NCBI RefSeq assembly: GCF_047496725.1 | Contig: NC_132979.1 | Coordinates: forward strand, 8,969,001 to 9,033,000 | DNA: 64,000 nucleotides | Source of the DNA: Anoplolepis gracilipes | Lineage: Eukaryota; Arthropoda; Insecta; Hymenoptera; Formicidae | Direction: 5' to 3' | Made by a program: the position numbers and the translations under genes | Notes under the pieces: model-generated | What the model was told of the DNA's origin: nothing | The model's database searches: none | Seen by the model: the letters and a program-made list of their open reading frames with translations, nothing else | Part shown: piece after piece, positions 11,049 to 20,909 of the stretch | Layout of the letters: each line of letters opens with the position of its first letter | Numbering within the stretch: position 1 is the stretch's first letter

Positions 11049-11829
11049 CAGGGTGTCCCATTTTAATTCCTTCAGTGAAATATCTCGAAAAATATGGAAA
11101 ATTAAGAAAAATATTTCACACAAAAGTTGTATGGTTTCTAGGGGGACATAAGATGGTGCCATTAGTTTGACCTCGAAGAGTCACATGAAGGTCACGTGAA
11201 GGTCATTTTGAATTTCTTAAATGGAACACCCTATATGTTTTTGCATATTTTTGTAGCTTATCTCGAGAGCTTTCCAAAACATTATGATAAAATGTTTTTT
11301 TATTAAACACTTTTCGAGTTATAAGGCTTCAAAGTTGCAATATTTTGACATAAAATACAAGATATCTCGTAAAATATTCATCAAAAATCTGAATTTGCAA
11401 CTAGCAGTTACACATTTTTACTTTAACATAATTATGTGCTTTCTTTACACCAATTGATTCTCATTATTCTGTGCATAAAAGTATTAGGGTAAGATAATCG
11501 AGAAATGAATATTTTACGAGATATCTTGTATTTTATGTCAAAATATTGCAACTTTGAAGTCTTATAACTCGAAAAGTGTTTAATGAAAACACATTTTATC
11601 ATAGTGTTTTGGAAAGCTCTTGAAGTCAGCTACAAGAATATGTAACAAAAAATAGGAGGTGCCATTTAAAAAAATTGAGGCGACCTTCACGTGACCTTCA
11701 AATGACTCTTCAAGGTCAGACCATCTTATGGCCCCCTCGAAACCATACAACTTTTGCCTGATACATTTTTCTCTCCCAGGCTTGGTTTTCAAGATATTCG
11801 ACTGGAGAAATTAAAATGATGACACCCTG
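11049..11829. mobile_element. Fold-back MITE with cagggtgtccc ends, full copy
   Basis: Starts cagggtgtcccattttaatt and ends with an inverted form, gacaccctg, flanked by TA on both sides. The two arms are long imperfect inverted repeats: each carries a gaccttcacgtgaccttc-type block and an aaaatattgcaactttga-type block. No transposase is encoded. Frames within it (10914-11162, 11580-11792) are derived from the arms. A half copy lies at 38808-39265, and related elements lie at 45045 and 49568. Confidence 0.85.
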
Positions 11830-11929
11830 TATATAAGTTTTCTAGTTTTGTTTCTAGAACGGCATATTTGACGATTTCATTAAGGATAGGCGCATTATTA
11901 TATAAAGAAAACAAATAGTTTGTTTATAA

Positions 11930-12110
11930 AAAATATGAATTTATATAATAATTTATAACGAGCAGCTACATATTTTATGAATTTTCTTTATACCAATTGA
12001 TTTCTTTCATTATTTGGTGGACAAATGTATTGAGTTAAGATAATCGAAAAAGTAATATTTTACGAAATTTTACGGTTTATATAAAATTATATCACAAATT
12101 AAGGAATACA
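11930..12110 (+). repeat. Diverged fragment related to the cagggtg MITE interior
   Basis: Strings such as ctttataccaattgatt and agataatcgaaaaagtaata match the centre of the adjacent element (about 11390-11540) with many changes, so this looks like an old relative or a diverged internal duplicate. Confidence 0.5.
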
Positions 12111-12389
12111 ATATCTCAAAATCTATTCAATTTTATCTTATCTTTATACATTATCCTTTTTACACTAAATATTACAGATAATATTATTAAGAATTAAATA
12201 TTACTAAATATAAGAACTAAATACAAGAATTATATATAAATTAAAGTGCTTCCATTAAATAAAAACTATATTGACTTTTAAATCTCCATAACACTTCTAC
12301 TTATAAAAAAATTAATGTACTGATGGTTTCCTTAAAAATTATGCAAGTTTAATAAGTAACAATTTTTTTATAAAACATATAATTTAATT

Positions 12390-13210
12390 AAAAAAGCATT
12401 ACAATAAAAGGAATAAAGGAGTTTAAAAATAATGGATTTTTAACTAAAAACAAGTTATTATTCATAAAGTAAATATAATTAAATCAGAACAAATTAATTG
12501 AGTAACATTGTCACAATAATATAATCGAATAAAGAAGTAACATTGTCACAATAATAGTTAAGTACAATTTGCTGTAACAGAGACGCGAAGAACGCATAAT
12601 GTCGAGGATTAATAACTGCTCGCAATATGTCAAGGAGGAAACGCAACGAACATATATTGACGAGGATGTAAACGTAGGCAACATATTTTCAGATAGTGTA
12701 ATTGATCCTCTCTCTAGTTCGATAGTTAGAGAGATCAATTTTTCAAAAAAATTGTCATATGATCGAATAACAAATAATAAAAAGAAAAAGGTTTAAAATA
12801 TAAATAAATACGAATAGAGGCAGTATACAGATTATAATCCAAACAAAATAGGAGAATTTTTAATAAACATAAATGTAAATAGAAATAAAAAATAAAAATA
12901 ACGGCGGACGTTTCGACCCAATCATTCAAGTCATCTTCAGCGCAAAAATTAACTTAGTTTCTAAACGGTTATATAAAGTAAAAAGCTGACGTTATATAAA
13001 GACCGAAAGTTAAGTACAATTTGCTGTAACAGAGACGCGAAGAACGCATAATGTCGAGGATTAATAACTGCTCGCAATATGTCAAGGAGGAAACGCAACG
13101 AACATATATTGACGAGGATGTAAACGTAGGCAACATATTTTCAGATAGTGTAATTGATCCTCTCTCTAGTTCGATAGTAAGAGAGATCAATTTTTCAAAA
13201 AAATTGTCAT
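12390..13210 (-). mobile_element. Penelope-like element pseudo-LTR, left arm (minus orientation)
   Basis: Inverted relative to 15350-15985. Read on the minus strand it runs: segment X (13210-13010), a spacer carrying a hammerhead-like core (13009-12746), a second copy of segment X (12757-12566), then a tail with a repeated ttattgtgacaatg block. The extra X copy is absent from the right arm. X gives a 73-75 codon frame starting with TTG; it recurs in all three copies but has no ATG and is not a gene. Strong identity with the right arm shows both come from the same element family. Confidence 0.8.
12902..12939 (-). ncRNA. Hammerhead-ribozyme-like motif, left copy
   Basis: On the minus strand the order is GCG, CTGAAGA (fits CUGANGA), a short stem II candidate (GAC with GTC), then GAAAC and GTC. 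The GCG before CTGA can pair with the CGC after GTC to give a 3-bp stem I. Stem III would be only the AC/GT pair with no loop, as known for PLE hammerheads, which are thought to work as dimers. There is one extra U after CTGAAGA relative to the ideal core. The PLE context is strong; activity is untested. Confidence 0.55.
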
Positions 13211-13516
13211 ATTTCTGGAAATAAAGTTCTCAGAATCAATAGTTATGAATAAAATAAGTTAATCTTATTAGCAGAATAGGAACGATCTTTGAGATTTTTC
13301 AAAAAACATCCTAATGATTAATTAAGTCAAACAGTTAGCGTATTAGGATTAAATGACAAAAATTTTTTTTCTTACTCGACGTTGCAGTTCGGTTGACATC
13401 CCAGCCTCTAACAAATGGAAAACGAACTTCTTAATTTTTAATAACTGGTATCGCGTTCAAAAACAAAACAATAATGTTCCTCCAATGCTTCAACCTTCTT
13501 ATATATAACTCAGTCA
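13211..13516 (-). mobile_element. PLE 3' untranslated region, left copy
   Basis: Between the pseudo-LTR and the stop codon of the minus-strand remnant. It is the reverse complement of about 15024-15340, including the block from atgtcaaccgaactgcaacg to ggaggaacattattgttttg. Confidence 0.75.
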
Positions 13517-14527
13517 CTAGTTTAAAATTTTCTTAATAATATTATTGTAAATGTTAGACAGGTTTTTTAGGAAAGTGTTAGTAGCCGTACATAGACGTTG
13601 TAAAGTTTTATTATAAGTATTTCTCGGGTAGTGAAAGGATGGTAAGGATTTGATTATATTGATGGATGCATTCCTCACATCAATACGATTCTCTGGTGGT
13701 AATTTTTTTAAGTTGTACTCGAAATTTTTTATAAAGTCTATTGTCAATTTCGATTCGTTATGTGTTTGTAAGCTAAAATTCTCTCCTAATTGCAACAAAC
13801 CAATGATATCCTCAGGTATTACAGTAGATGATTTATTAATGAACCATTTATCGTTATTGACAATTAAATTATATGGGCTATTTTTAAACGAGTTAGGAAG
13901 GATCATGACTTCTGAATTATCACATACCCTAGAAATTCTATGACCATTGAAATCTGCAGTGATCGACTTCTGTTGTTTATCATTTATGTGTTTGGTTACG
14001 TAATGAGTTGCTGGAATATAATGAATAGGTCTTATATTATCATCCGCGTTCAATTGCCTTATAAGGTTGTGAAATCGCATGTCAAGATAATATTTGATTT
14101 TTTTGGTAAAATGCAAATAACGGGCCACTTTGTTTATTGAAAAAGTCAACGCAAAAATTGTAGGGATGTTCTGTTCAATAACCTGTGTGACATTGTACAA
14201 ATATTTATATGTTCTCAAAGTTGTGCTGTAAATGTCATTAATTTCCAACCTGAGTAAATGTTTTAAAAAACAAATTCTTTGTTATTGGAAATTTTTGACA
14301 TATTTTTGATTGTAGAAATTATTATCAAGTTTTCTTAATAATTGTGAAAGGTGAGAGGGAAGAACATTATGTCTCTCACAGTTTCGTAAAAACATGACCT
14401 TTAATCGATGTGCAATGATTTTTTTGCGATATTTTATCCAGTTTTTTAATAACTTAATAGAAAAATGACCGAAATATAGTCTAATAAAAGAGAAAACTCC
14501 TTTAATAACACGTATCTTTTTCAGCCT
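13517..14527 (-). pseudogene. Penelope-like retroelement protein, N-terminal domain, internally deleted
   Basis: Minus-strand remnant of the single PLE polyprotein (N-terminal domain, reverse transcriptase, GIY-YIG endonuclease). A 243-residue open stretch (13517-14248) is preceded in the same frame by about 90 more residues from RLKKIRVIKG, broken only by a TAA at 14282-14284. A block like that in PLE N-terminal domains is seen: WFINKSSTVIPEDIIGLLQL followed by GENFSL. The reverse transcriptase is missing altogether. After TFLKNL the frame passes straight into SNIYNNIIKKILN and stop, which is the C-terminal tail also found at 14985-15025. So the ends of the gene were joined in frame and the middle lost. 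It cannot encode a functional element. The assignment rests on recalled family resemblance. Confidence 0.7.
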
Positions 14528-14632
14528 AGCGTTAATAATAAAACTTAAGTAATAGTTCCATACAATTTTTTTAAAAAAGCATTACAATAAAAGGCATAAA
14601 GGAGCTTGAAAATAATGGATTCGTGGGGCAAA
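14528..14632 (-). repeat. PLE 5' pseudo-LTR fragment preceding the N-terminal remnant
   Basis: Reverse complement of the tail of the right arm: ccattattttcaagctcctt, tattgtaatgctttttt and attacttaagttttat are shared with 15905-15985. It shows that the minus copy begins with a pseudo-LTR end directly before the reading frame. Confidence 0.7.
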
Positions 14633-14649
14633 CGGGGAGGAAATTGTAG

Positions 14650-15025
14650 ACCAGAATTGCCGAACACCGAAAACATATTAACAAAAACACATCCGTAAAA
14701 TCGGTCATCACGGATCATAAGCTAAATTACAATCACGAATTTAAATGGGATGACGTTATTATTCTTGATAATGAATCATACTATAATAAGCGCTTGATCT
14801 TGGAGATGATACACAAAGCATTGGAGGAACATTATTGTTTTGTTTTTGAACGCGATACCAGTTATTAAAAATTAAGGAGTTCGTTTTCCATTTGTTAGAG
14901 GCTGGGATGTCAATCGAACTGCAACGTCGAGTAAGAAAAAACAAGAGAACAGTTTGAATTTACAAACCGACACAGATAACCTGCCTGACATTTACAATAA
15001 TATTATTAAGAAAATTTTAAACTAA
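14650..15025 (+). pseudogene. PLE GIY-YIG endonuclease C-terminal fragment, interrupted
   Basis: Plus-strand frame from TRIAEHRKHINKN through ITDHKLNYNHEFKWDDVII and LDNESYYNKRLILEMIH, typical of the region after the GIY and YIG motifs in PLE endonucleases; those two motifs are absent. At about 14818 a 121-124 bp piece of the element's own 3' UTR interrupts it. The frame resumes exactly at about 14939 with KQENSLNLQTDTDNLPDIY and ends with NNIIKKILN and TAA (15023-15025). An in-frame TAG at 14647-14649 marks the 5' break. It points away from the N-terminal remnant, so the two pieces are head to head. Confidence 0.75.
14818..14938 (+). repeat. PLE 3' UTR segment inserted in the endonuclease fragment
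   Basis: Nearly identical to about 15054-15174 in the same orientation, offset by about 236 bp (gcattggaggaacattattg through gtcgagtaagaaaa). It splits the endonuclease frame at a codon boundary. Confidence 0.85.
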
Positions 15026-15349
15026 TGACTGAGTTATATATAAGAAGGTTGAAGCATTGGAGGAACATTATTGTTTTGTTTTTGAACGCGATACCAGTTA
15101 TTAAAAATTAAGAAGTTCGTTTTCCATTTGTTAGAGGCTGGGATGTCAACCGAACTGCAACGTCGAGTAAGAAAAAAGATTTTTGTCATTTAATTTTAAT
15201 ACGCTAACTGTTTGACTTAATTAATCATTAGGATGTTTTTTGAAAAATCTCAAAGATCGTTCCTATTCTGCTAATAAGATTAACTTATTTTATTCATAAC
15301 TATTGATTCTGAGAACTTTATTTCCAGAAATATGACAATTTTTTTGAAA
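15026..15349 (+). mobile_element. PLE 3' untranslated region, right copy
   Basis: Follows the TAA at 15023-15025 and is the inverted match of the left copy (13211-13516). Confidence 0.75.
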
Positions 15350-15985
15350 AATTGATCTCTCTAACTATCGAACTAGAGAGAGGATCAATTACACTATCTG
15401 AAAATATGTTGCCTACGTTTACATCCTCGTCAATATATGTTCGTTGCGTTTCCTCCTTGACATATTGCGAGCAGTTATTAATCCTTGACATTATGCGTTC
15501 TTCGCGTCTCTGTTACAGCAAATTGTACTTAACTTTCGGTCTTTATATAACGTCAGCTTTTTACTTTATATAACCGTTTAGAAACTAAGTTAATTTTTGC
15601 TCTGAAGATGACTTGAATGATTGGGTCGAAACGTCCGCCGTTATTTTTATTTTTTATTTCTATTTACATTTATGTTTATTAAAAATTCTCCTATTTTGTT
15701 TAGATTATAATCTGTATACCGCCTCTATTCGTATTTATTTATATTTTAAATATTTTTACTTTTTATTATTCGTTATTCGATCATATTATTGTGACAATGT
15801 TACTTCTTTATTCGATTATATTATTGTGACAATGTTATTCAAGTAATTTGTTCTGATTTAATTATATTTACTTTATGAATAATAACTTGTTTTTAGTTAA
15901 GAATCCATTATTTTCAAGCTCCTTTATGCCTTTTATTGTAATGCTTTTTTAAAAAAATTGTATGAAGCTATTACTTAAGTTTTAT
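15350..15985 (+). mobile_element. Penelope-like element pseudo-LTR, right arm (plus orientation)
   Basis: One segment X (15350-15535), a spacer with the hammerhead-like core, then the tail with the ttattgtgacaatg block twice and the ccattattttcaagctcctt end. It matches the left arm in reverse complement over nearly its whole length and ends near 15985, where similarity to 14528-14632 stops. Confidence 0.8.
15602..15639 (+). ncRNA. Hammerhead-ribozyme-like motif, right copy
   Basis: CTGAAGA (15602-15608), a stem II candidate with its GTC strand at 15625-15627, GAAAC (15628-15632), GTC (15633-15635). Same core as the left copy, but the base before CTGA is T rather than G, which breaks the first stem I pair. 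This copy may be inactive. Confidence 0.5.
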
Positions 15986-17044
15986 ATAATTTAATAATTA
16001 AAATATAATTTAACAATGAAAATATAATAATTTAAATTATTTAAACTGTGCAAGTTAGGTGACAGTGAAAGACGAAAGATGTCATTCAAAACGTTCGAAA
16101 GTTGTAAAGTATCGTTATTCATTTTTTTAACAGCTGAAAATTGTTTAGTCACTCAAATTCATGAACGTTTGTGCCGAGTTTATGGTAGAAATGTTATGTT
16201 TGGTATTGTTTGTAATTATTTTTAGCTATAGAAAATTTTTTTGTTTATATTTTAATATAAAAATAGTACGCAATAATTTATATTAAAATAAATAACATAA
16301 ATGTAATTAAAAAGAGCAAAAAAATTTAAAGGAACTTAAAGAAAGAGAGAGAAGACAAAGAAAGAAAAGTATGTGTTTTTACCTATATTTCGAGTTTGAA
16401 TTAACGAACTGTAAATCTTAACATCTTTACTTTGAACATCTTTTGTTGATACATAAGTTAGTAATTACTTGGTAAATAACCAAAAGAGCAGAAGAAGATA
16501 AAAGATAAATGAAGCTGTTGTATTTGAAATAAGTTTTTGTTCTTTCATTGCATGTTTATCTTTTCTTTCAGTATCTACCGTATAATTATCTACCATGTAC
16601 TTTAAATTAGCGCGTCCATTTGAAAATAATTATATTCTTAGGAAAGATTCTTTTATGTAAAACAAAATGCAGAAGAAATGCAGATTTTATGTAGAATTAT
16701 AGAAATATTTGGGTAAATTTTATCCGAACATATTTTATCAATATATTTTACACTGCTAAAATATTGCTTTATAAATATAAGTCCGCAAAAAAGTTTTCTT
16801 TTACATATCTTATCCATTATCCGATATCTTCTATTATTTATACATCTTATTATTGTGTTAAATCGCATTAAATAATTTTTACGTTATTGACAGCTTAATC
16901 GAATGTGTCAAGAGAATTTTCTTTTCATTGATATATAACTGTCAATGCCTATAACGCCGAAAGAGAGTTTACTTATAAATCTTTTCTCCAGACAATTTGT
17001 TATTAGAAAAACGGAATATTAGATAAAAAAGTGGGCCGAAAATA
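15986..17044. other. AT-rich spacer
   Basis: No gene or clear repeat seen. A 71-codon minus frame at 16653-16868 is not convincing. Confidence 0.45.
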
Positions 17045-18180
17045 CACTACGCAAAAAAATTAAAGAGCCACTTTCTTCCATATAAAAAAAGGCCAATTTT
17101 CAAGTAGTTGCAACTTCCTTAAAAATAATCCAAATAAAATCAAGAAAAGCGTTTCAAAGCTTAAAGTTTCTAGTTTTAGAATCTTTAAACGAATTTCAAT
17201 TCTTTCTATTTGTTACAAAATTACATTGTAAGAAAGCGACGTTCCTCAATTAAACAGATTTTTTAAAAGTTTGTCCTAGAATACCGAATTAAAAAAAATC
17301 TTAGGACGATTTTATTAATTGCGTGTTAAAGAGCAGAGTTTTAGCTTTAATTTCTTTTATTAACAAATGTTTTATGATTTCTTTTCGCCGAGATATTTAT
17401 CAAAATCGAACTACTGAATTTGAACGCTTATAACTAGTAAAAAAATGATTGTTTAATAATCATTAATTTAAGTTTTTGAAATGTACAAAATAAAACTTAA
17501 CACTTCGGCATTTTGTACGAGTAACTGGAATGCTTTTCACTTGTAAATGTTGTAGAGTTCATAAAAATTTTAGCATTTTTTCGTTATCTTTCATTGATTT
17601 AAATAAAAAAAATAAAAGTGCAATTTTTACTTGACTTTTAAATAACAATTATGCTTTAAAATTGAACAATGATTAGTAATACGATTAAAGCATTTTGCTA
17701 ATTTTTCTCTTTAAATTGCTTTTTTAATGATAAGTTATAAGCGTTCAAAGTTAATAGCTCGATTTTGCTTTAATAATAAATATTTTGGCGAAAAAAATCA
17801 TAGAAAATTCGTTAAAAAAAGAAATTAAAGTTAATATTTTGCTCTTTAATATGCAATTAATGAAATCATGTTAGGATTTTTTTAATTCGATATTTTTGGA
17901 CAAACTTTTCAAAAATTTGTTCAATCAACGGACGTCGCTTTCTTAAAATGTAATTTTGTAACGAATAGAAAGAATAGGGAGTTTGCATGATTTTGAAAAA
18001 CAATTGCATTTTATAATTTATATATAGTTTTAAATGTAATTATTTTATATATAGTTTTAAATGTAATTATTTTTTTCGTAATTTTTTAATGCAAATTAAG
18101 CGAGAAAATCAATAATAAAAATTAAATTATTTAAAATTGTCGAATACGATCCGGAAACGATCGAGTCCTCCCGAACGCGA

Positions 18181-18197
18181 TGTGACGTCACAGTGCA
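18181..18197 (+). promoter_or_regulatory. Palindromic TGACGTCA block, left
   Basis: tgtgacgtcacagtgca contains TGACGTCA, the consensus cAMP-response element core, and is repeated inverted at 18481-18496. Function as a promoter site is inference. Confidence 0.4.
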
Positions 18198-18322
18198 ATA
18201 TCTGCATTCGGGGAGACGCTAATAGCGCTAAATAGCGTGAAATAGCGTCTTCTCAAATCTAACCAATATATACAGTGACAACACACTATTTTTATTTATT
18301 AAAATATCCAGTTATTGTGAAA

Positions 18323-18490
18323 ATGAGCAAAGGTAACACGTACAAAACCTGTTTTGTACCTCTATGTAAAAGTACAACAATTAAAACACCCAATAAATTG
18401 TTTTTCTTTGTATGTACCTCGAGATCAAGAATGACCGAATATCTCAATACAGAATACAGAAAACAAATGTTTGAAACTATTGCACTGTGA
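18323..18490 (+). pseudogene. THAP-domain N-terminal remnant
   Basis: An ATG frame of 55 residues starts MSKGNTYKTCFVPLCKS and continues TTIKTPNKLFFFV. This resembles the start of a THAP (C2CH zinc) DNA-binding domain: the first two cysteines (C-x4-C), the KTP...LF segment and a hydrophobic strand are seen. The usual proline after the LFF strand is cysteine, and the second Cys and His pair are missing. THAP domains occur in P-element-type transposases and in host proteins. The stop codon falls in the inverted tgacgtcac block. Likely a captured or deleted transposase 5' exon inside a non-autonomous element. Confidence 0.5.
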
Positions 18491-18496
18491 CGTCAC
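18481..18496 (-). promoter_or_regulatory. Palindromic TGACGTCA block, right
   Basis: Inverted partner of 18181-18197. Overlaps the stop of the THAP remnant. Confidence 0.4.
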
Positions 18497-18829
18497 GCAC
18501 TCCAACCAATCAAAATCGTTTTCTCACAATTTAAATTTTATTAAATTTTAATTTAACTTTAATACCTTTCTATTGATTAAAATTAAAAATTTTCTTATAA
18601 ATAAATTTATAATAATATATATTTAAATTACATATATAAAAAAATGTTTTTTTTTAATGCAAACTCCCTATTGAAATTTATTTAAAAATTCTAAAACTAG
18701 AAACTTTAAGCTTTGAAACACTTTTTTATTGATATAATTTCGATTATTTTTAAGGATGTAGCAACTACTTAAAAATTGGCCTTTTTTATATGGAAGAAAG
18801 TGGCTGTTCAATTTTTTTGCGTAGTGTAT

Positions 18830-19510
18830 TTTAGGGGTACTTTATACAAGATCTGCACGAAACGCATAAGTCTTTTTAGTCGGATATAATCAGTTTTAAA
18901 TCGAGTATTATCCCACCTTCGTAAAAGGAAAGAGGGCTGCAAACGCAGCCTCGTTGCACCCGACCTGGTTACGCCAATAAACATTCCTGGTAATCGGCAA
19001 CATATCGGACAGGCGGATCCAATACGTACTGGATGCAAACACGCGACACTCATATCCGTTCGAGCTTTCCTGAACGAGAATGCAGTCAGCTGGATTATAG
19101 GAACGTACGTATAACGCATTGGTTGAAGCAGAGCAAATTAAAGTTGTACGCTACAGGTGCAGTGCGTCCTTCAAACACGGGAACGTAATATTGGATCGGA
19201 ACACTGTATAAGAGAGGGGGGGGGGGAGAAAGGGGTTGGGAATCAAACGCGTTGAGGTGGCAGGTCGACGTCATTCTTTTTTCTTTTCCGCCCTGGCGAA
19301 CATCGCCGAGAGTTATCCGTTAAAAGGGAGGAAGTGCGCCTCGAGATGGGAAGAGCTGAAAAAAAAAAAGAAAACAAAAACAGTCTAGTATTGGTTGGAC
19401 GGTCTCTGAACTCGGCGTGATTTCTTTATTGACGCGTGAGAACGAAAGGTGATTGCCGATAAAAGTTACTTATGGATTAGGAATATTCGCGTTCGGCATG
19501 TAAAAGTGAG
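18830..19510. other. GC-richer island
   Basis: Balanced composition with several CpG, a G tract near 19208-19217 and an A tract near 19359. A 103-codon minus frame (18808-19119) runs partly into the MITE end and shows no family resemblance, so no gene is called. Confidence 0.35.
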
Positions 19511-20760
19511 AAAACAAATGTAAGATTTATATATATATGTATATGTATTATTTCTACGTAAGAAGAATATTTTTATAACAGAACCATTGCAGTTATTGCA
19601 TATTTGACATAAGAACGATTACATTTTTCTACGAATTATTCAATATTTTGCTATTTTATGTAAATTTATGTAAAAATATATTTACATAAAATTATATACA
19701 AACTTACTCTTAGATATTATTGTGGCAAAAGAATTGTCATTATATTTTAGAAGGATGATTATTTTGCGAGAACGGAATGCCTATGCTTAGTTGAATATAA
19801 TTTTTTTATTACAAATTGGAAACTAGTCAAAAAGTTTTAATTAAAAAAATTTTTGGTTTTTTGTATAATATTATTTAATTATTTAATTATTTTTATGTAT
19901 TTAATTTTCAATAATAATAGTTGTATGTAAGATATAATAAGTATATTTATATATATACTACACAATACAATATTTTTTTATCGTATCATCTTTTAAACGA
20001 GATGTTAAAAATTTTTTTGTAATTATTCGTAAATAATTATTCAAAACTTTAAACAGTTTTTATCTACAATTTTACTTTCGCTGTATATGCAATAAATAAT
20101 TGATGACATTCTTTTATTTTAACAGAGTGTAAAATATACTATTCCTGTAAAATTTATTTTTAGACAGAATATTCTGTAAAAATATTTGCAATAAATTCTA
20201 CGTGAATTTTATCTTGTTGATGCATTTTTGTTTTTTTAAATGATAAGTCAGAAGGAAATTATATCAAACTCGATATCTAAAAGTGTGTTGAAATAATAAT
20301 AGCACTAACAATGAGTCCTGACCATAGCAATTGTCGCATTACTTATTTATTGTAACTACATTAATTTTGTTTATATATATTATCTTCTTTTTATATAATA
20401 ATTACATACAATAGTGTAACATTTATTATACTTTTATGTACTACTTAACACACTTAATGCAATATATACATTTTCTTTTTTTTCTTTTTCACTTCTTTTT
20501 TTATCGTTACCCTCGCTTTGTGTTTTTTTCTTTCTATCTTTATTTTTCTTTTTTTTTAAGAAAAAGCAGTTTTCTCATGCGCATACAAGATAAATTATAT
20601 AAGCGTTTTGTGACGGATGAGATATGTCTTTTTGATGATAGGGAAAATATAGGGAAGTGCAATTGTTTTTTTTCTTTTTCCTTTTTAGGAGATTGTACAG
20701 TGCATTCACAGAAATGGTTTCTATACATAATAAGATAAAAATAAAAATACTAATTTTTTA
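19511..20760. other. AT-rich spacer
   Basis: AT-rich with T-rich tracts near 20470-20570, where overlapping frames on both strands (20436-20738, 20540-20728) are compositional artefacts. Confidence 0.45.
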
Positions 20761-20762
20761 AA

Positions 20763-20864
20763 TGATTATTTTAATAAGAATCTGAAAATTAATTTAAGAA
20801 TAATAACAAATCAGACATTATTAAACGGTTGAATCTCTTTCTATAATTCCTATCTTTAATTATA
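20763..20864 (+). repeat. Direct repeat, copy 1
   Basis: About 102 bp (from attattttaataagaatctg to cctatctttaattataaaa) recur at 21206-21307 with very few differences. This copy lies just outside the adjacent MITE. Confidence 0.85.
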
Positions 20865-20909
20865 AAAGAGATATGAGAGGCTCTGAATTGTGTGTACATT
20901 GTAAATATG

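Larger units (their letters stand above)
17977..18668. mobile_element. Nested TIR element in copy C, gggagtttgcat ends
   Basis: Twelve-base inverted ends gggagtttgcat and atgcaaactccc, each next to TA. About 690 bp, inserted in the right arm of fold-back copy C and so younger than it. It carries a THAP-domain remnant and a pair of inverted gtgacgtcac sites. I cannot name the superfamily from the ends alone. Confidence 0.8.
17045..18826 (-). mobile_element. Long fold-back MITE, copy C (interrupted)
   Basis: Begins cactacgcaaaaaaattaaa after TA (17043-17044) and ends tttttttgcgtagtg before TA (18827-18828). The centre has the copy A orientation. The right arm is split after cgaatagaaagaa by the nested element at 17977-18668 and resumes at ttgaaattta. 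Without that insert it matches the other copies in size. Confidence 0.85.

Noticed and set aside
12511..15573. A 73-75 residue frame found three times with identical core (12511-12738, 12969-13190, 15352-15573)
   Set aside because: It is segment X of the PLE pseudo-LTR. It starts with TTG rather than ATG, and its repetition comes from the repeat, not from a gene family.
15350..15985. Interpretation as a retroviral or Ty-type LTR
   Set aside because: No TG...CA ends, no primer binding site and no gag-pol. The orientation and the coding remnants fit PLE pseudo-LTRs instead.
20436..20738. 100-codon plus frame rich in Phe and Tyr
   Set aside because: Translation of T-rich tracts, with an overlapping frame on the opposite strand.
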